Notes under the pieces: generated by a model
The model's input: the letters and a program-made list of their open reading frames with translations, nothing else
Told to the model about the DNA's origin: nothing
Databases searched by the model: none
Assembly: GCA_049568075.1 (NCBI GenBank)
Contig: CP144911.1
DNA length: 64,000 nt
Direction: 5' to 3' (one strand)
Source: Gottfriedia sp049568075
Lineage (GTDB): Bacteria > Bacillota > Bacilli > Bacillales > Bacillaceae_G
Part shown: piece by piece, positions 38,620-47,742 of the stretch
Layout of the letters: each line of letters starts with the position of its first letter
How positions within the stretch are numbered: position 1 is the stretch's first letter
Position numbers and translations under genes: made by a program

Positions 38620-38712
38620 ATTTACACCTCGTTATCTTAATATACTAAATAGTATAACACATGTATCATAGTTAGTCTTAAGTAACATAAATTAGTTAGT
38701 AAAAATGAAAAC

Positions 38713-38730
38713 CACCGAATAATTCGGCGG
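38713..38730. repeat. Small palindrome, copy 1 of 3
   Basis: ACCGAATAATTCGGCGGT hairpin heading the tandem repeat array. The same motif recurs at 38852-38870 and 39035-39052. Confidence 0.7.
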
Positions 38731-38738
38731 TTCCTTAT

Positions 38739-38878
38739 CGTAGACGAAGTCCAAAAAATATGATATTCAAACTAATTGAAACCTAAATGGTAATGAGCGA
38801 CGTAAGCAGACGAAGTAACGAAGAAAGCGAGCGTTTGCCAATAGTTTGAAACACCGATTAATTCGGCGGTTTCTTTAC
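38739..38878. repeat. Intergenic element, tandem copy 1 (internal deletion)
   Basis: Shares TAGACGAAGTCCAAAAAATA, TAAGCAGACGAAGTAACGAA, GAAAGCGAGCGTTTG and the terminal CACCGATTAATTCGGCGGTT with copy 2, but lacks about 46 internal bases. TTCAAACTAATTG and CAATAGTTTGAA form its inverted ends. It occupies the 421-bp salA-cwlD gap. Confidence 0.8.
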
Positions 38879-39056
38879 GTAGACGAAGTCCAAAAAATAT
38901 GATTTTCAAACTAATTGAAAACGTTTGTCTTTCAAGGCACGTAGTCTGTGCGGAGCGGAGTTACCCTAAACGGTAATGAGCACCGTAAGCAGACGAAGTA
39001 ACGAAGAAAGCGAGCGTTTGTCAATAGTTTGAAACACCGATTAATTCGGGGGTTCA
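38879..39056. repeat. Intergenic element, tandem copy 2 (full length)
   Basis: Adds the CTTTCAAGGCACGTAGTCTG and CGGAGCGGAG segments missing from copy 1. Its final palindrome (39035-39052) contains the cwlD stop codon. It is related to the copy at 47606-47738. Confidence 0.8.
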
Positions 39057-39751
39057 TTTTTATCTGTATAATATCTAATAACCCCTCTATATATAGCTGC
39101 AGCTAGTTTATCTTGATATTCTTCATCTCTTAACTGCTGACTTTCTTCATAATTTGATAAAAAGCCAACTTCTACAAGTGCACCTGGTACTTTTGCATAT
39201 TTCATCAAATAAACATGATTAATAATTTTCGCTAATCGATGAGTATTATTTAAACTTTCCCTTAACTCAGCTTGGACGTATTTTGCAAATCGCTCATTTT
39301 CAATTAATGAACCATAAAAGAATGTTTGTGCACCTTTTGAAGATGTTCTTGGTAAGGAGTTTAAATGAATTGATATGTATAGGTCTGCGTTCGATCCATT
39401 AATAATTTCTACCCTTTTCCTTAAATCAACGCTTTTTCTTCTACTATATCCTTTCATTCCATCCTCTGCTAGATCGTAATCTCCATCTCTTGTCATAATA
39501 ACCGTTGCACCTTGACCTTGTAAATAATCCCTCAGTTTGTTTGTTATTGATAGAGCAACAACTTTTTCAATAACATCTCCACCTGAAGCACCTCCATCTG
39601 GTCCGCCATGTCCAGCATCCAAAACAATCACTTTTCCATCTAGAGGTAGTCCTCTAAAATTCCAGGTCTTTGAAGTTTTTTGTAATAAAGGTATACTCAA
39701 AATCAAAAAAACAAAGGTTACAATGATAACGATTAAATGCCATCTTTTCAT
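39041..39751 (-). CDS. cwlD: N-acetylmuramoyl-L-alanine amidase CwlD (spore cortex)
   Basis: 236 residues: an N-terminal anchor (HLIVIIVTFVFLILSIPLL) and an Amidase_3 domain with VLDAGHGGPDGGASG, the first zinc-binding His, then SIHLNSL and ALVEVGFLSNYEE with the catalytic Glu. It starts muramic-lactam formation in the spore cortex. ATG 39751 follows GGGGGA. The last codons (NEPPN) and stop lie inside a repeat palindrome, so the natural C-terminus was probably altered slightly. Confidence 0.93.
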   Translation of the reverse strand: MKRWHLIVIIVTFVFLILSIPLLQKTSKTWNFRGLPLDGKVIVLDAGHGGPDGGASGGDVIEKVVALSITNKLRDYLQGQGATVIMTRDGDYDLAEDGMKGYSRRKSVDLRKRVEIINGSNADLYISIHLNSLPRTSSKGAQTFFYGSLIENERFAKYVQAELRESLNNTHRLAKIINHVYLMKYAKVPGALVEVGFLSNYEESQQLRDEEYQDKLAAAIYRGVIRYYTDKNEPPN

Positions 39752-39809
39752 TTTTTCTCCCCCTGATTGTCCTATAAAAAATATATGGGACAACTAGGAA
39801 GAATATGAC

Positions 39810-40241
39810 TTACTTTGATAAACGAAGTCTATGTCTTCTTTCACCTTTTACATATCCATCTAACCACCAATTATTTAAAAAAGATTTACATCGGTCAAAT
39901 GGTTCTGTTTGAATATCATCCTTACGACCAAATACAGATGAATAAAATAAATAAGCTAACCATTCAGATTCTTTAGCTGATCTTCTTTTAACATTCTCAA
40001 TTGGTTCACCATAAAAACCAAATCGGCTATATCTTGCACCCAATAAGTATGTTTCTACCGCTAACTCTAAACAATAATCTTCTCTTGCTTTTCTTTGGTT
40101 AATGTCTGCGTCTATACAGTAGGAAAACGAATCCTTTAATTGGGCTTTTAATTGCATTATTTTTAGTTCTTTTAATAAGCTTTTTTCAAATGTAATTTGC
40201 TTTGCTCTTCTTTTTTCTCGGAAATTAGTTATAAGATTCAT
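39810..40241 (-). CDS. ybaK: YbaK family (DUF2521) protein
   Basis: 143 residues, mostly helical and rich in Arg and Lys, with the conserved SRFGFYGEPIENVKRRSAKE and WWLDGYVKGERRHRLR segments. It is a Bacillus-specific family always found next to cwlD. The role is unknown; the neighbourhood is sporulation-related. Good AGG-type Shine-Dalgarno. Confidence 0.85.
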   Translation of the reverse strand: MNLITNFREKRRAKQITFEKSLLKELKIMQLKAQLKDSFSYCIDADINQRKAREDYCLELAVETYLLGARYSRFGFYGEPIENVKRRSAKESEWLAYLFYSSVFGRKDDIQTEPFDRCKSFLNNWWLDGYVKGERRHRLRLSK

Positions 40242-40439
40242 GATGAAACCTCCCCGTAGCCATAGTCTAAGACGAAAAGGGGTGCTTCATTCAAAAACTA
40301 CATACTTAATTTCTTCCATAAAAAAATAATAATTTTCATAAAAAACACCGATTTTATATAATAGAAAAATTGTATTAATTTTGAATTAACAACGCATTTT
40401 TTTAAGACTTACAAAGGTCTACCCATACTTAGATAAAAT

Positions 40440-40475
40440 AAAAAGAGGGGAATGAAAAAACTTTCCCCCTCTTTC
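40440..40475 (-). terminator. Terminator of the homospermidine-synthase-like gene
   Basis: GAGGGG-rich stem (AAAGAGGGG / CCCCTCTTT) with T-rich sequence following on the minus strand. Confidence 0.75.
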
Positions 40476-40481
40476 GTATTT

Positions 40482-41750
40482 TTAATTATCGAATGATTTC
40501 ATTCTTTGTAAAAGTAATCCATCACTTTTTTCATTTTCTCCATAGACAAACTGAGTCATATGATATTTTAAATACTGTCCATATTTACTATTTGTATTTA
40601 ATATTAACTCATCAACAAAGTAGGCACCTTTTACTACTGTATCCAATAATAAACTTGCAACTCCTGCATAAACTCCGCACGCAACTTGAAGATAGGTTGC
40701 ATTTGTACCGTAATTAGCGAATGAATCTTTATTGTTCATAACATTATAGATATAGCGCTCTTTATCTTCGTACACAAGTAAAACTCCAACTACGTCCTCT
40801 CCTACTAATGGAGCTGTTGAAGGATCTAGAAGCTTTTTATCAAAACCCAATATTTCGTCAGTGTTTTTTAAATTATTTTTAATTAGATTTGTTGTATGCT
40901 CATTAACACGATACACAAAACCACTCTCTAAGTTGAACAATTTGCCAATAATAAAAACTTCTTCATGTGGCATAAGACAACCATAAAAGACTTTTTCCCC
41001 CAACGTTACTTTAAATTCAACAGAATAGACATCATCATACAAGAAGATTGGAATATTTTGTTTAACAAACATAGGAAAGCTTGTGACTGCCTCTTCTAGG
41101 AAGCAATCTGGGGACCATGTGGTGTAAATTGTTTCTTTTTGAGCTATTGAAGGGTTTTCATAAAAAGAATTATCATGTTCAACAATGTAACATGCAAGAG
41201 GTTTTTCGGAAGGGAATTGGTTCATTAAATCGATTGCCATCCATTGCACAATTCCAGGATTCATTCCTGAACCAATAATTGCTGTAGTATTTTTAAACTT
41301 TCGTTTATTTTCCTCGAAGATACGTAAGCGTTCTTTAAGTGGAAACCCAGAACTAATACTTTCATCTTCATCAACTATTTCACTTTCTAAAGCTGTGTTG
41401 ACATACTTCACACCAAACTCATTACAACAGCGCAACATTTCAACAGAATCTGCTCTAGACACATCAACTACAATAACTGTATTACTCTCTATGAGATGTT
41501 TTTTCATTAAATCAATATTATTAACATTCATTTCATGAAATGTAACGTTTTCTATAAGGTTAGGGATAATCCTTTCAAAATAAGTTAATTCTCTTTGTTT
41601 CAAATCAATTAAATGAAACCTGGCATTTTTCATTATCTGATGGATCGGATCTTTTGGATCCTTTGCCGCTTTATTAAATATAGAAAGTACTGCCTTTGCC
41701 ACTCCGCCAGAACTACCTAATAGGGTAATAATCGCATCTTTTTCAAACAT
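40482..41750 (-). CDS. Homospermidine-synthase-like / saccharopine-dehydrogenase-type protein
   Basis: 422 residues. The N-terminal Rossmann loop is TLLGSSGGVAKAVL. Later segments resemble bacterial homospermidine synthase: GSGMNPGIVQWMA, VEHDNSFY, TTWSPDCFLEEAV, MPHEEVFIIG, GVLLVYEDKERYIYN and NATYLQVACGVYAGV. The family joins or rearranges polyamines with NAD. It is shorter than typical synthases (about 470), so substrate assignment is uncertain; a saccharopine-like reductase is the alternative. It sits alone beside an orphan portal gene. Confidence 0.6.
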   Translation of the reverse strand: MFEKDAIITLLGSSGGVAKAVLSIFNKAAKDPKDPIHQIMKNARFHLIDLKQRELTYFERIIPNLIENVTFHEMNVNNIDLMKKHLIESNTVIVVDVSRADSVEMLRCCNEFGVKYVNTALESEIVDEDESISSGFPLKERLRIFEENKRKFKNTTAIIGSGMNPGIVQWMAIDLMNQFPSEKPLACYIVEHDNSFYENPSIAQKETIYTTWSPDCFLEEAVTSFPMFVKQNIPIFLYDDVYSVEFKVTLGEKVFYGCLMPHEEVFIIGKLFNLESGFVYRVNEHTTNLIKNNLKNTDEILGFDKKLLDPSTAPLVGEDVVGVLLVYEDKERYIYNVMNNKDSFANYGTNATYLQVACGVYAGVASLLLDTVVKGAYFVDELILNTNSKYGQYLKYHMTQFVYGENEKSDGLLLQRMKSFDN

Positions 41751-41878
41751 ATAAACAACTCCATAAATTGGTTTAATATTAGCTTTTACTTTACTATATG
41801 AACCTATGGAAAAAGTGTTCGGACAAGTATCCTGTCTATCTAACCAATGCTAACTTTCTAATTGAAAAAAAAAAAGCC

Positions 41879-41895
41879 TAACTAATAATTAGTTA
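41879..41895 (-). terminator. Weak AT-rich terminator of the portal gene
   Basis: TAACTAAT / ATTAGTTA followed on the minus strand by GGC and about 11 T residues. Confidence 0.55.
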
Positions 41896-41914
41896 ATAGC
41901 TCTATTTTATCTAA

Positions 41915-43240
41915 TTATTTATTTTTTTCGTCTGTTTCTGGTTTTTCTAAAAGTTTCTTCTGTTCTTCCTTACAAAATTCTTTAAATTCTTTGCATTCTT
42001 CTAAACACTCTTGTCTGCATCTTTCAATTTCTTCTTCGCGTTTCTTTTCCCTTTCAACACGCAACTCAAATTCTCTATCTCTTTCTTTCTGATCGATTGG
42101 TGCTGTATCATTTTTTAGAAGTGGTACAGCGCCTCTTTGGATTGGTCCGATTCCAAATAGTGCCCGCCATTCATTAGGTGTTAAAGAAGCTCGTTCTACC
42201 ATAATTGAAAATGCTAATTTAGTTGCAATCGATGCAAATTCTAAGTTAGATGCTTCAAAAACGATCCGATTACCATTTTTCCGTTCCGCTGGAGTGAAGA
42301 ATTTACGTGTAAATTCATTATTTAGCTGAATGACTAAAGGATTAATAACAGCTTCATTATACGAATTCCACTGATCCTCATTAAATGTACTTTGAACGAT
42401 GTTTTCGTTCGTATTAAAAAAACTATAGATTCTTTTGATTGCATCACTTGTTCTTTGTGCTTCTGGAGCATAATTACTTGTAGGTACTTGTTGTAAAGTG
42501 TAAGTTGGCTCTGAAAAACCTGCTTTTACACCGTCTCCTGTATATTTCATATAATTGTTTACAAATTCATTCGTATTCTTGATCATATCATCTTGATCTA
42601 GTACTTCCTTAAAGTTCAATAACCAATTCATAAAACGATTGTTACTTACATTATTGATGATACTGTCATCTACCGAATCAATCACTTCTAATAAAGGAAG
42701 TAAAGGATCATATGGGGGCGTACCAAATAGATCATTACTATTAAAATCTTGTCTTAAATGAATGATATCGCTATAAGGTAAAATTAGTACATTTTTGGTT
42801 TTGAATGTGAATTTTAAAAAGATCAAACCTTGATTATTTTCGAGCACTTCAACTTTCGTACAAGGAATAGGAAAAATAGCAGTAGGATAACCAAAATCAT
42901 TTCGCTTTATAAATGCAAATGCATTACTGTTCAGGTCAAGCTGGGTTACCATTTTCTCTAAAAGTAATTGCCTAGACATAAATGGATTTGGTTCTTGCAG
43001 TACATTATAAACCCATGGATCAGGGTTAATCTTGCATTCCCTATTATTTTCTCTAACATGCGTTACTTTTAGTTTTCCAATTGCATTGGCTTTAGGCCTA
43101 ATACATGCCCTGATCACATCATTCTTAAATAATGTATCACCTAATGTTAATTGGCCATCCCCTTCATCATTTAATAATTCAAAAGAACTAGTGCTTGATT
43201 GGAAATTCATTTTGCCCATTATCCAGTCGATTAAGCCCAA
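41915..43240 (-). CDS. Orphan HK97-type phage portal protein with a Cys-rich charged tail
   Basis: 441 residues. The core (about 1-380) is a phage_portal domain: IRACIRPKANAIGKLKV, NPDPWVYNVLQEPNPFMS, LDLNSNAFAFIKRN, IIHLRQDFNSNDLFGTPPY, FNEDQWNSYNEAVINPLV and NEWRALFGIGPIQRG. A charged coiled-coil tail follows with CRQECLEECKEFKEFC (C-x3-C-x3-C-x6-C). TTG start with AGGGGTGA 6 nt upstream. No terminase, protease or capsid gene is nearby. The frame is intact, suggesting retention for a function. Confidence 0.8.
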   Translation of the reverse strand: MGLIDWIMGKMNFQSSTSSFELLNDEGDGQLTLGDTLFKNDVIRACIRPKANAIGKLKVTHVRENNRECKINPDPWVYNVLQEPNPFMSRQLLLEKMVTQLDLNSNAFAFIKRNDFGYPTAIFPIPCTKVEVLENNQGLIFLKFTFKTKNVLILPYSDIIHLRQDFNSNDLFGTPPYDPLLPLLEVIDSVDDSIINNVSNNRFMNWLLNFKEVLDQDDMIKNTNEFVNNYMKYTGDGVKAGFSEPTYTLQQVPTSNYAPEAQRTSDAIKRIYSFFNTNENIVQSTFNEDQWNSYNEAVINPLVIQLNNEFTRKFFTPAERKNGNRIVFEASNLEFASIATKLAFSIMVERASLTPNEWRALFGIGPIQRGAVPLLKNDTAPIDQKERDREFELRVEREKKREEEIERCRQECLEECKEFKEFCKEEQKKLLEKPETDEKNK

Positions 43241-43420
43241 TGTACATCACCCCTAACGTAGATGGCCATAGGTATAATTTATTAAGGTATATTATTTTAT
43301 TCTTTTAAAACTCTTCTATGCTACAATTTGAGAATGAATTATTAGAATTTTTTAATTTTCGTCATTTTAGAATATGAGTATACTATTTAGTTTATTCCAG
43401 AAAGTAATCTCATACGGAAA

Positions 43421-43448
43421 GGCCCTCAGCAAAAGCGCCCTGAGGGCC
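43421..43448 (-). terminator. GC-rich hairpin downstream of the GlnL-like gene
   Basis: GGCCCTCAG / CTGAGGGCC stem. Only a short T stretch follows on the minus strand. It is the most GC-rich element in the surrounding 5 kb outside the rRNA. Confidence 0.65.
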
Positions 43449-43463
43449 TACTAAAATTTATTT

Positions 43464-44396
43464 TTAATATCTTTCAACTAAAAGCTGTTTCGATTCGAAG
43501 TATAAAACTTGTATAAATTTCTTTGCATTAATGCGAGTATGTGTTGATGAAGTCAAGGATGCTTGCTTCAATTCACTCATTCTTTGACGAACTGTTTCAA
43601 AATCAAAAAACTTTGAAGCATAATTTTCAAATTTAGGGTTCGCAAAATCTGTCAGTCCTATTGATGCCATATGGTTTAATGATTGATAAATCGCTCTACG
43701 AACTCGTTGTTCAGATGATTTCCTTTCCCGCTCAACGTCTTCTTGAGAATTTACAATCCCTAGCTTTTTCAAACTGATGTGCGTGTATATATCCTTTAAT
43801 GTAGGAAACCCTGCCTCTAAACCAAAATTCGTTTCATATTCATATAGGTAATTGAGCATATCAAGCAAGTCTTTACTCCCATTTTCTCCAGCTATGCCAA
43901 GTTCTGATAATAGTACCTGTCCCCAATCCGTTATTTTCTTTTTATCAGACACTGGTTTATGTTGATTGATTGAATTTACATCAAAAACATTACTTAATGA
44001 CTTTTGAATATCAAGAATCGATCGCTCTAGTCGAATTCGCTCCAAGACCTTTCTAACGACCGATATCACTTCAATTTTGTTCAATGGCTTAGTAATGTAA
44101 TATTCAATACCGAGAGAATAAGCTTCTCCAATTAATTCTTTAGACTCCACTTGAGAAATCATAATAACTTTCCCTTTGAATGTAGATCCCATTCTCCGTA
44201 TTGTTTCTATACCATCCTGAAGAGGCATTAATAAATCGATAAATAATATATCAACATGATTTATTTCAAGCGTATTTGTATCTAAAAAAAAGCCGTCTTC
44301 CGCCTCGCCAACAACTTCACCTAACTCTTCATCCTCTATGATTTGTGATAACATCGATCGAAAGACTTCATCATCATCTGTGATATAAAAATTCAT
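43464..44396 (-). CDS. GlnL (YcbB)-type response regulator
   Basis: 310 residues: a receiver domain with the acidic triad at residues 7-9 (TDDDE), phospho-acceptor Asp54 (LFIDLLMP) and ITKPLNK lysine, then a C-terminal YcbB domain (about 160-300) with the helical ERKSSEQRVRRAIYQSLNHM region. B. subtilis GlnL activates glutaminase and glutamine transporter genes. ATG 44396 follows AAAGGGTGA and overlaps the kinase stop by 4 nt. Nearby C4-dicarboxylate genes suggest a different regulon here. Confidence 0.85.
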   Translation of the reverse strand: MNFYITDDDEVFRSMLSQIIEDEELGEVVGEAEDGFFLDTNTLEINHVDILFIDLLMPLQDGIETIRRMGSTFKGKVIMISQVESKELIGEAYSLGIEYYITKPLNKIEVISVVRKVLERIRLERSILDIQKSLSNVFDVNSINQHKPVSDKKKITDWGQVLLSELGIAGENGSKDLLDMLNYLYEYETNFGLEAGFPTLKDIYTHISLKKLGIVNSQEDVERERKSSEQRVRRAIYQSLNHMASIGLTDFANPKFENYASKFFDFETVRQRMSELKQASLTSSTHTRINAKKFIQVLYFESKQLLVERY

Positions 44397-45751
44397 AAAT
44401 TCACCCTTTCTAAGACGAGAGCTCCGATTGGTAGTCGGATCGTAAAAATACATTCACTCTCTTTTTGATTGAGAGTAACTTCTCCTCCAAGTTCTTCTGC
44501 CATTTCTTTGATATAGGATAAACCGATTCCTGTAGATGGAGTTCCATCATCGCTATATTTAGAAGTAAACCCAGGTTTAAAAATAAGCTTCATGTTCTTC
44601 GAAGGTACTCCAGGTCCATTATCAATAACCTTACATTCAATCCAATCTTCAACTCTTTCTATTGATAAGAGAATCGTCCCTTTATGCTCTATAGCTTCAA
44701 CTGCGTTCGCAACTAAGTTATTAATGAATGATAGCATTAGATAGATATGATAGTGCGGATGTTGTCCCTTTATTTCGGAAATAAACTCAATATTCTTTCC
44801 TAGCATGCCTGCATATTTTTGATTAATTCGGATCACCATTGTCACTAAATCATTTACACTCATATATTCAGGCAAACTTTCACTTGTAATTAGTTTAGAA
44901 AGTCCAGCAAAAATTCTTTGGTTATCCTTTTTTATTTCATGTACCTCTCCTGCAATTCTTAAAGATTTGCTCCCCCATTTTTCAATTGGAACTCCTAAAT
45001 CCTGTTTGTACTTACTCATGTCTCGATATAAATTGTAGGATTCTTTTGTTATTGTTTCAGCATTTTGTAATGTCTTTTTCAAATAAACAGACTCTACATA
45101 CAAATTGGATAAATGCATCAGCATATTTTCATTTTCTTTACGAGTTTGTGATTCCTTCAGTTTTAGCTCGTAAAGTTTCATCATATTGATAAACGCTAAT
45201 ACAAAGAAGCTTCTAAACACCGCAATAATAATAATTTTGTTTAACTCTTCGACTGTAAGTGAAGAACCCATTCCATATAGTTGAAGTATTAATTCGATTA
45301 AACTAGAAGTGATTTCAATCGTAATACCGAAGATTCCTATTAGTAAAGGATGCTGATTTCGATTCACCTTCAGTAAATAAAAGAAAACGGAATATGAAAA
45401 ATAATATAAGAAAGTAGGAAATCTAACCGAAAAAGATGAAGCAAGATTAAAATCGGTCAATATTAACCAATCTAGTCCAACACGGAATACAGAGACAGAT
45501 ATGCCTATTAAAAGCCCTATTAAAACTGAATGATATTTCCTAAAATACAATAAAGAAAAGAAAAAAATTGGGGTTCCAAAACTAACGCGAAATATATTAT
45601 CAAAAGGATGAAAGTTCAGTTCACCCGCTATTGGAACTATAACCATAAGTGCAATAACAATCCAGAAATCTTTACCTTGCAGTCCTTTAGATTTCAAATC
45701 CACCACTTCCTGATTTTTGCTACTAGTATATCGCCTTGTTGTTATTAACAC
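44393..45751 (-). CDS. GlnK (YcbA)-type sensor histidine kinase
   Basis: 452 residues: about six TM helices (25-200), a coiled-coil linker, and a kinase core with an unusual phospho-acceptor region AGEVHEIKKDNQR instead of HExxxP, then HATPase boxes NNLVANAVEAIEH, IDNGPGVP and TGIGLSYIKEMAEE. This matches the GlnK/YcbA class. The GTG start follows GGAGGA; a TTG 19 codons on is an alternative. It is translationally coupled to the response regulator. The ligand is unknown. Confidence 0.85.
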   Translation of the reverse strand: MLITTRRYTSSKNQEVVDLKSKGLQGKDFWIVIALMVIVPIAGELNFHPFDNIFRVSFGTPIFFFSLLYFRKYHSVLIGLLIGISVSVFRVGLDWLILTDFNLASSFSVRFPTFLYYFSYSVFFYLLKVNRNQHPLLIGIFGITIEITSSLIELILQLYGMGSSLTVEELNKIIIIAVFRSFFVLAFINMMKLYELKLKESQTRKENENMLMHLSNLYVESVYLKKTLQNAETITKESYNLYRDMSKYKQDLGVPIEKWGSKSLRIAGEVHEIKKDNQRIFAGLSKLITSESLPEYMSVNDLVTMVIRINQKYAGMLGKNIEFISEIKGQHPHYHIYLMLSFINNLVANAVEAIEHKGTILLSIERVEDWIECKVIDNGPGVPSKNMKLIFKPGFTSKYSDDGTPSTGIGLSYIKEMAEELGGEVTLNQKESECIFTIRLPIGALVLERVNL

Positions 45752-45783
45752 AATGATCCTCCATACTACTAAATTTCATAAGA

Positions 45784-45813
45784 AAATACAGCTTGATCAT
45801 ACAAGCTGTATTT
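45784..45813 (-). terminator. Terminator of the malic enzyme gene
   Basis: 12-bp arms AAATACAGCTTG / CAAGCTGTATTT. It lies between the malic enzyme stop and the kinase start. Confidence 0.75.
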
Positions 45814-45820
45814 TTTATTT

Positions 45821-47515
45821 TTATATAGTGACCAATTCTTTTGTAGCTTTCATCGGTCGATATGCAGGCTCCCACATTGCGTTTCGTACTGCTTGTTCAA
45901 TATCGTCGTGTACAACTCGAGCTACTCCATCAGCGACTGCTGCTTTAGCTACTTCAATCGCAACTACTTCAGAAATAGTTCGTAGATTCTCAATTTGAGG
46001 AAGTAAAGGTGCACCTAACTTACTTACATCGATCATTTCTGCTACAGCTTCTGCAGCCGCTGCAAACATTCCATCAGTAATAATACTAGCGCGTGAAACA
46101 TTTGTTCCAAGTCCTAAGCCTGGGAAAATAAGCGCGTTATTTGATTGACCAATTACATAAACCGTTTTGTTAAATGTTACTGGAGCAAATGGACTTCCTG
46201 TTGCTACCAATGCTCTTCCTTCAGTCCACTTAATTAAATCAGAAGGTTTTGCTTCTGCAAGTGGTGTAGGATTGGACATCGGTAAAATTACAGGTCTTTC
46301 AACATGTGCTGCCATATCTTTTACAATCTCTTCTGTGAAAGCACCAGCAACAGTTGAAGTACCAATTAAAATCGTTGGATGAACTTGGCTTACAACTTCT
46401 GCTAGGCTGGCACCTGAATTATTTTCCTCGATTGGGCGTGCATACGGTTGTTGGAAGTCGAACAACCCTTCCATATCCTCTGCAATCAATCCATTTCGGT
46501 CAATACACCAGAATCTACGGTTTGCTAATTCAAATGAAAGGCCTTCACGTACCATTGCATCACGTACTTGATCTGCGATTCCAATACCAGCCGCTCCTGA
46601 ACCGAATACAACTACACGATGTTCACTTAATGGAATACCAGAAGCATTCACTGCTGCTAATACAGCTGCAAGTGATACAGCTCCTGTGCCTTGAATATCA
46701 TCATTGAAAGTACAAACTTGGTGACGATACTTATCTAATATGTTTCGTGCATTTTTAGAGCTAAAATCCTCCCAATGAAGTAATGCATTTGGGAATTTTT
46801 CTACCGCAGTCGTTACAAACTTATCAATGAACGCATCATATCTGCTATCGCGAACGCGAGGATGACGGTTTCCAACATAAAATGGATTATCTAGTAGCTC
46901 TTCGCGATCAGTACCAACATCTAAAACAACTGGCAATACTCGTGCTGGATCAATACCTGCCGCAGCAGTATATACCGCTAATTTGCCGATTGCGATATTA
47001 ATACCTCCAACTCCCCAGTCACCAATTCCTAATATTCCTTCACCGTCAGTAATAACGATTAAATCAATCTCATCAGCATTCGCGCCATGATTATCAAAAG
47101 CTTGTTCAATACCATCTTCTTCATTAATAGAAAGATACAAACCACGAGGTCTTCTATATTCATTACTATAACGTTGAATTGCTAAACCAACTGTTGGTGT
47201 ATAAACAACCGGAAGCATTTCAGGTAAGTGATCAGTTAGTACTCGATAAAATAAAGTTTCATTACGATCATGTAAAGCTGATAATGCAACATTTTTATGC
47301 AAATCAGTAGGTTGTGACGAGAATTGCGCGTAAGCACGTTTAGCTTGCTCCTCCAACGTCAGTACAGCAGGCGGTAATAATCCTGTTAAACCTAATTCTT
47401 TTCGTTCCTCTTGAGTAAATGCAACTCCTTTATTAAGCATTGGCACACCTAATAATTCGGCACCACGCAAGGTAGTCTCCACTTCTCCATTCGAACCTAC
47501 CTTGAATTTATGCAT
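45821..47515 (-). CDS. NAD-dependent malic enzyme
   Basis: 564 residues, the long SfcA/MaeA form. VVYTPTVGLAIQ with the catalytic Tyr, RRPRGLYLSI, VITDGEGILGIGDWG, FNDDIQGTGAV and the Rossmann loop VFGSGAAGIGIAD are all present. It decarboxylates malate to pyruvate and CO2 with NAD. It lies between an aspartase-symporter operon and a GlnKL-type two-component system, consistent with C4-acid catabolism. Closest B. subtilis relatives would be MaeA/MalS. Confidence 0.94.
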   Translation of the reverse strand: MHKFKVGSNGEVETTLRGAELLGVPMLNKGVAFTQEERKELGLTGLLPPAVLTLEEQAKRAYAQFSSQPTDLHKNVALSALHDRNETLFYRVLTDHLPEMLPVVYTPTVGLAIQRYSNEYRRPRGLYLSINEEDGIEQAFDNHGANADEIDLIVITDGEGILGIGDWGVGGINIAIGKLAVYTAAAGIDPARVLPVVLDVGTDREELLDNPFYVGNRHPRVRDSRYDAFIDKFVTTAVEKFPNALLHWEDFSSKNARNILDKYRHQVCTFNDDIQGTGAVSLAAVLAAVNASGIPLSEHRVVVFGSGAAGIGIADQVRDAMVREGLSFELANRRFWCIDRNGLIAEDMEGLFDFQQPYARPIEENNSGASLAEVVSQVHPTILIGTSTVAGAFTEEIVKDMAAHVERPVILPMSNPTPLAEAKPSDLIKWTEGRALVATGSPFAPVTFNKTVYVIGQSNNALIFPGLGLGTNVSRASIITDGMFAAAAEAVAEMIDVSKLGAPLLPQIENLRTISEVVAIEVAKAAVADGVARVVHDDIEQAVRNAMWEPAYRPMKATKELVTI

Positions 47516-47570
47516 ATAATCCCATCCCTTTTTTATCTAATTTATTTTTATCTTTTTTAGTTAAGCAAAA

Positions 47571-47587
47571 AAGGGCTTTTCGCCCTT
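47571..47587 (-). terminator. Terminator of the symporter-aspA operon
   Basis: AAGGGC / GCCCTT stem with a T run on the minus strand, beyond the repeat element that follows aspA. Confidence 0.65.
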
Positions 47588-47605
47588 ACTTTGTAATAAT
47601 TAATT

Positions 47606-47738
47606 GTCAGACTGATTGAAAACGAATTATCTTTCAATGCGCAAGGCCAGAAGCGGTGCTAAAATTACATACATGGCGGTATAGGCACCGCAAACAGGCT
47701 AAGCAACATAGAAAGTGAGCGTTTATCTGCAGGCTAGC
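47606..47738. repeat. Third, diverged copy of the intergenic element
   Basis: GACTGATTGAAAACG start, TCTTTCAATGCGCAAGGCC, GGCACCGCAAACAGGCTAAG, GAAAGTGAGCGTTTATCTGC end. It has the same block order as 38879-39056 but diverged. It sits between aspA and its terminator, within the operon's 3' UTR. Confidence 0.65.
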
Positions 47739-47742
47739 CGAT

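Noticed and set aside
38700..39060. CRISPR array in the salA-cwlD gap
   Set aside because: The repeats are long, only two units, internally rearranged and without unique spacers; they are intergenic elements, not CRISPR repeats.
41915..43240. Prophage at the portal gene
   Set aside because: No terminase, capsid, tail, integrase or attachment repeats are found within 10 kb either side; only the single portal ORF is supported.
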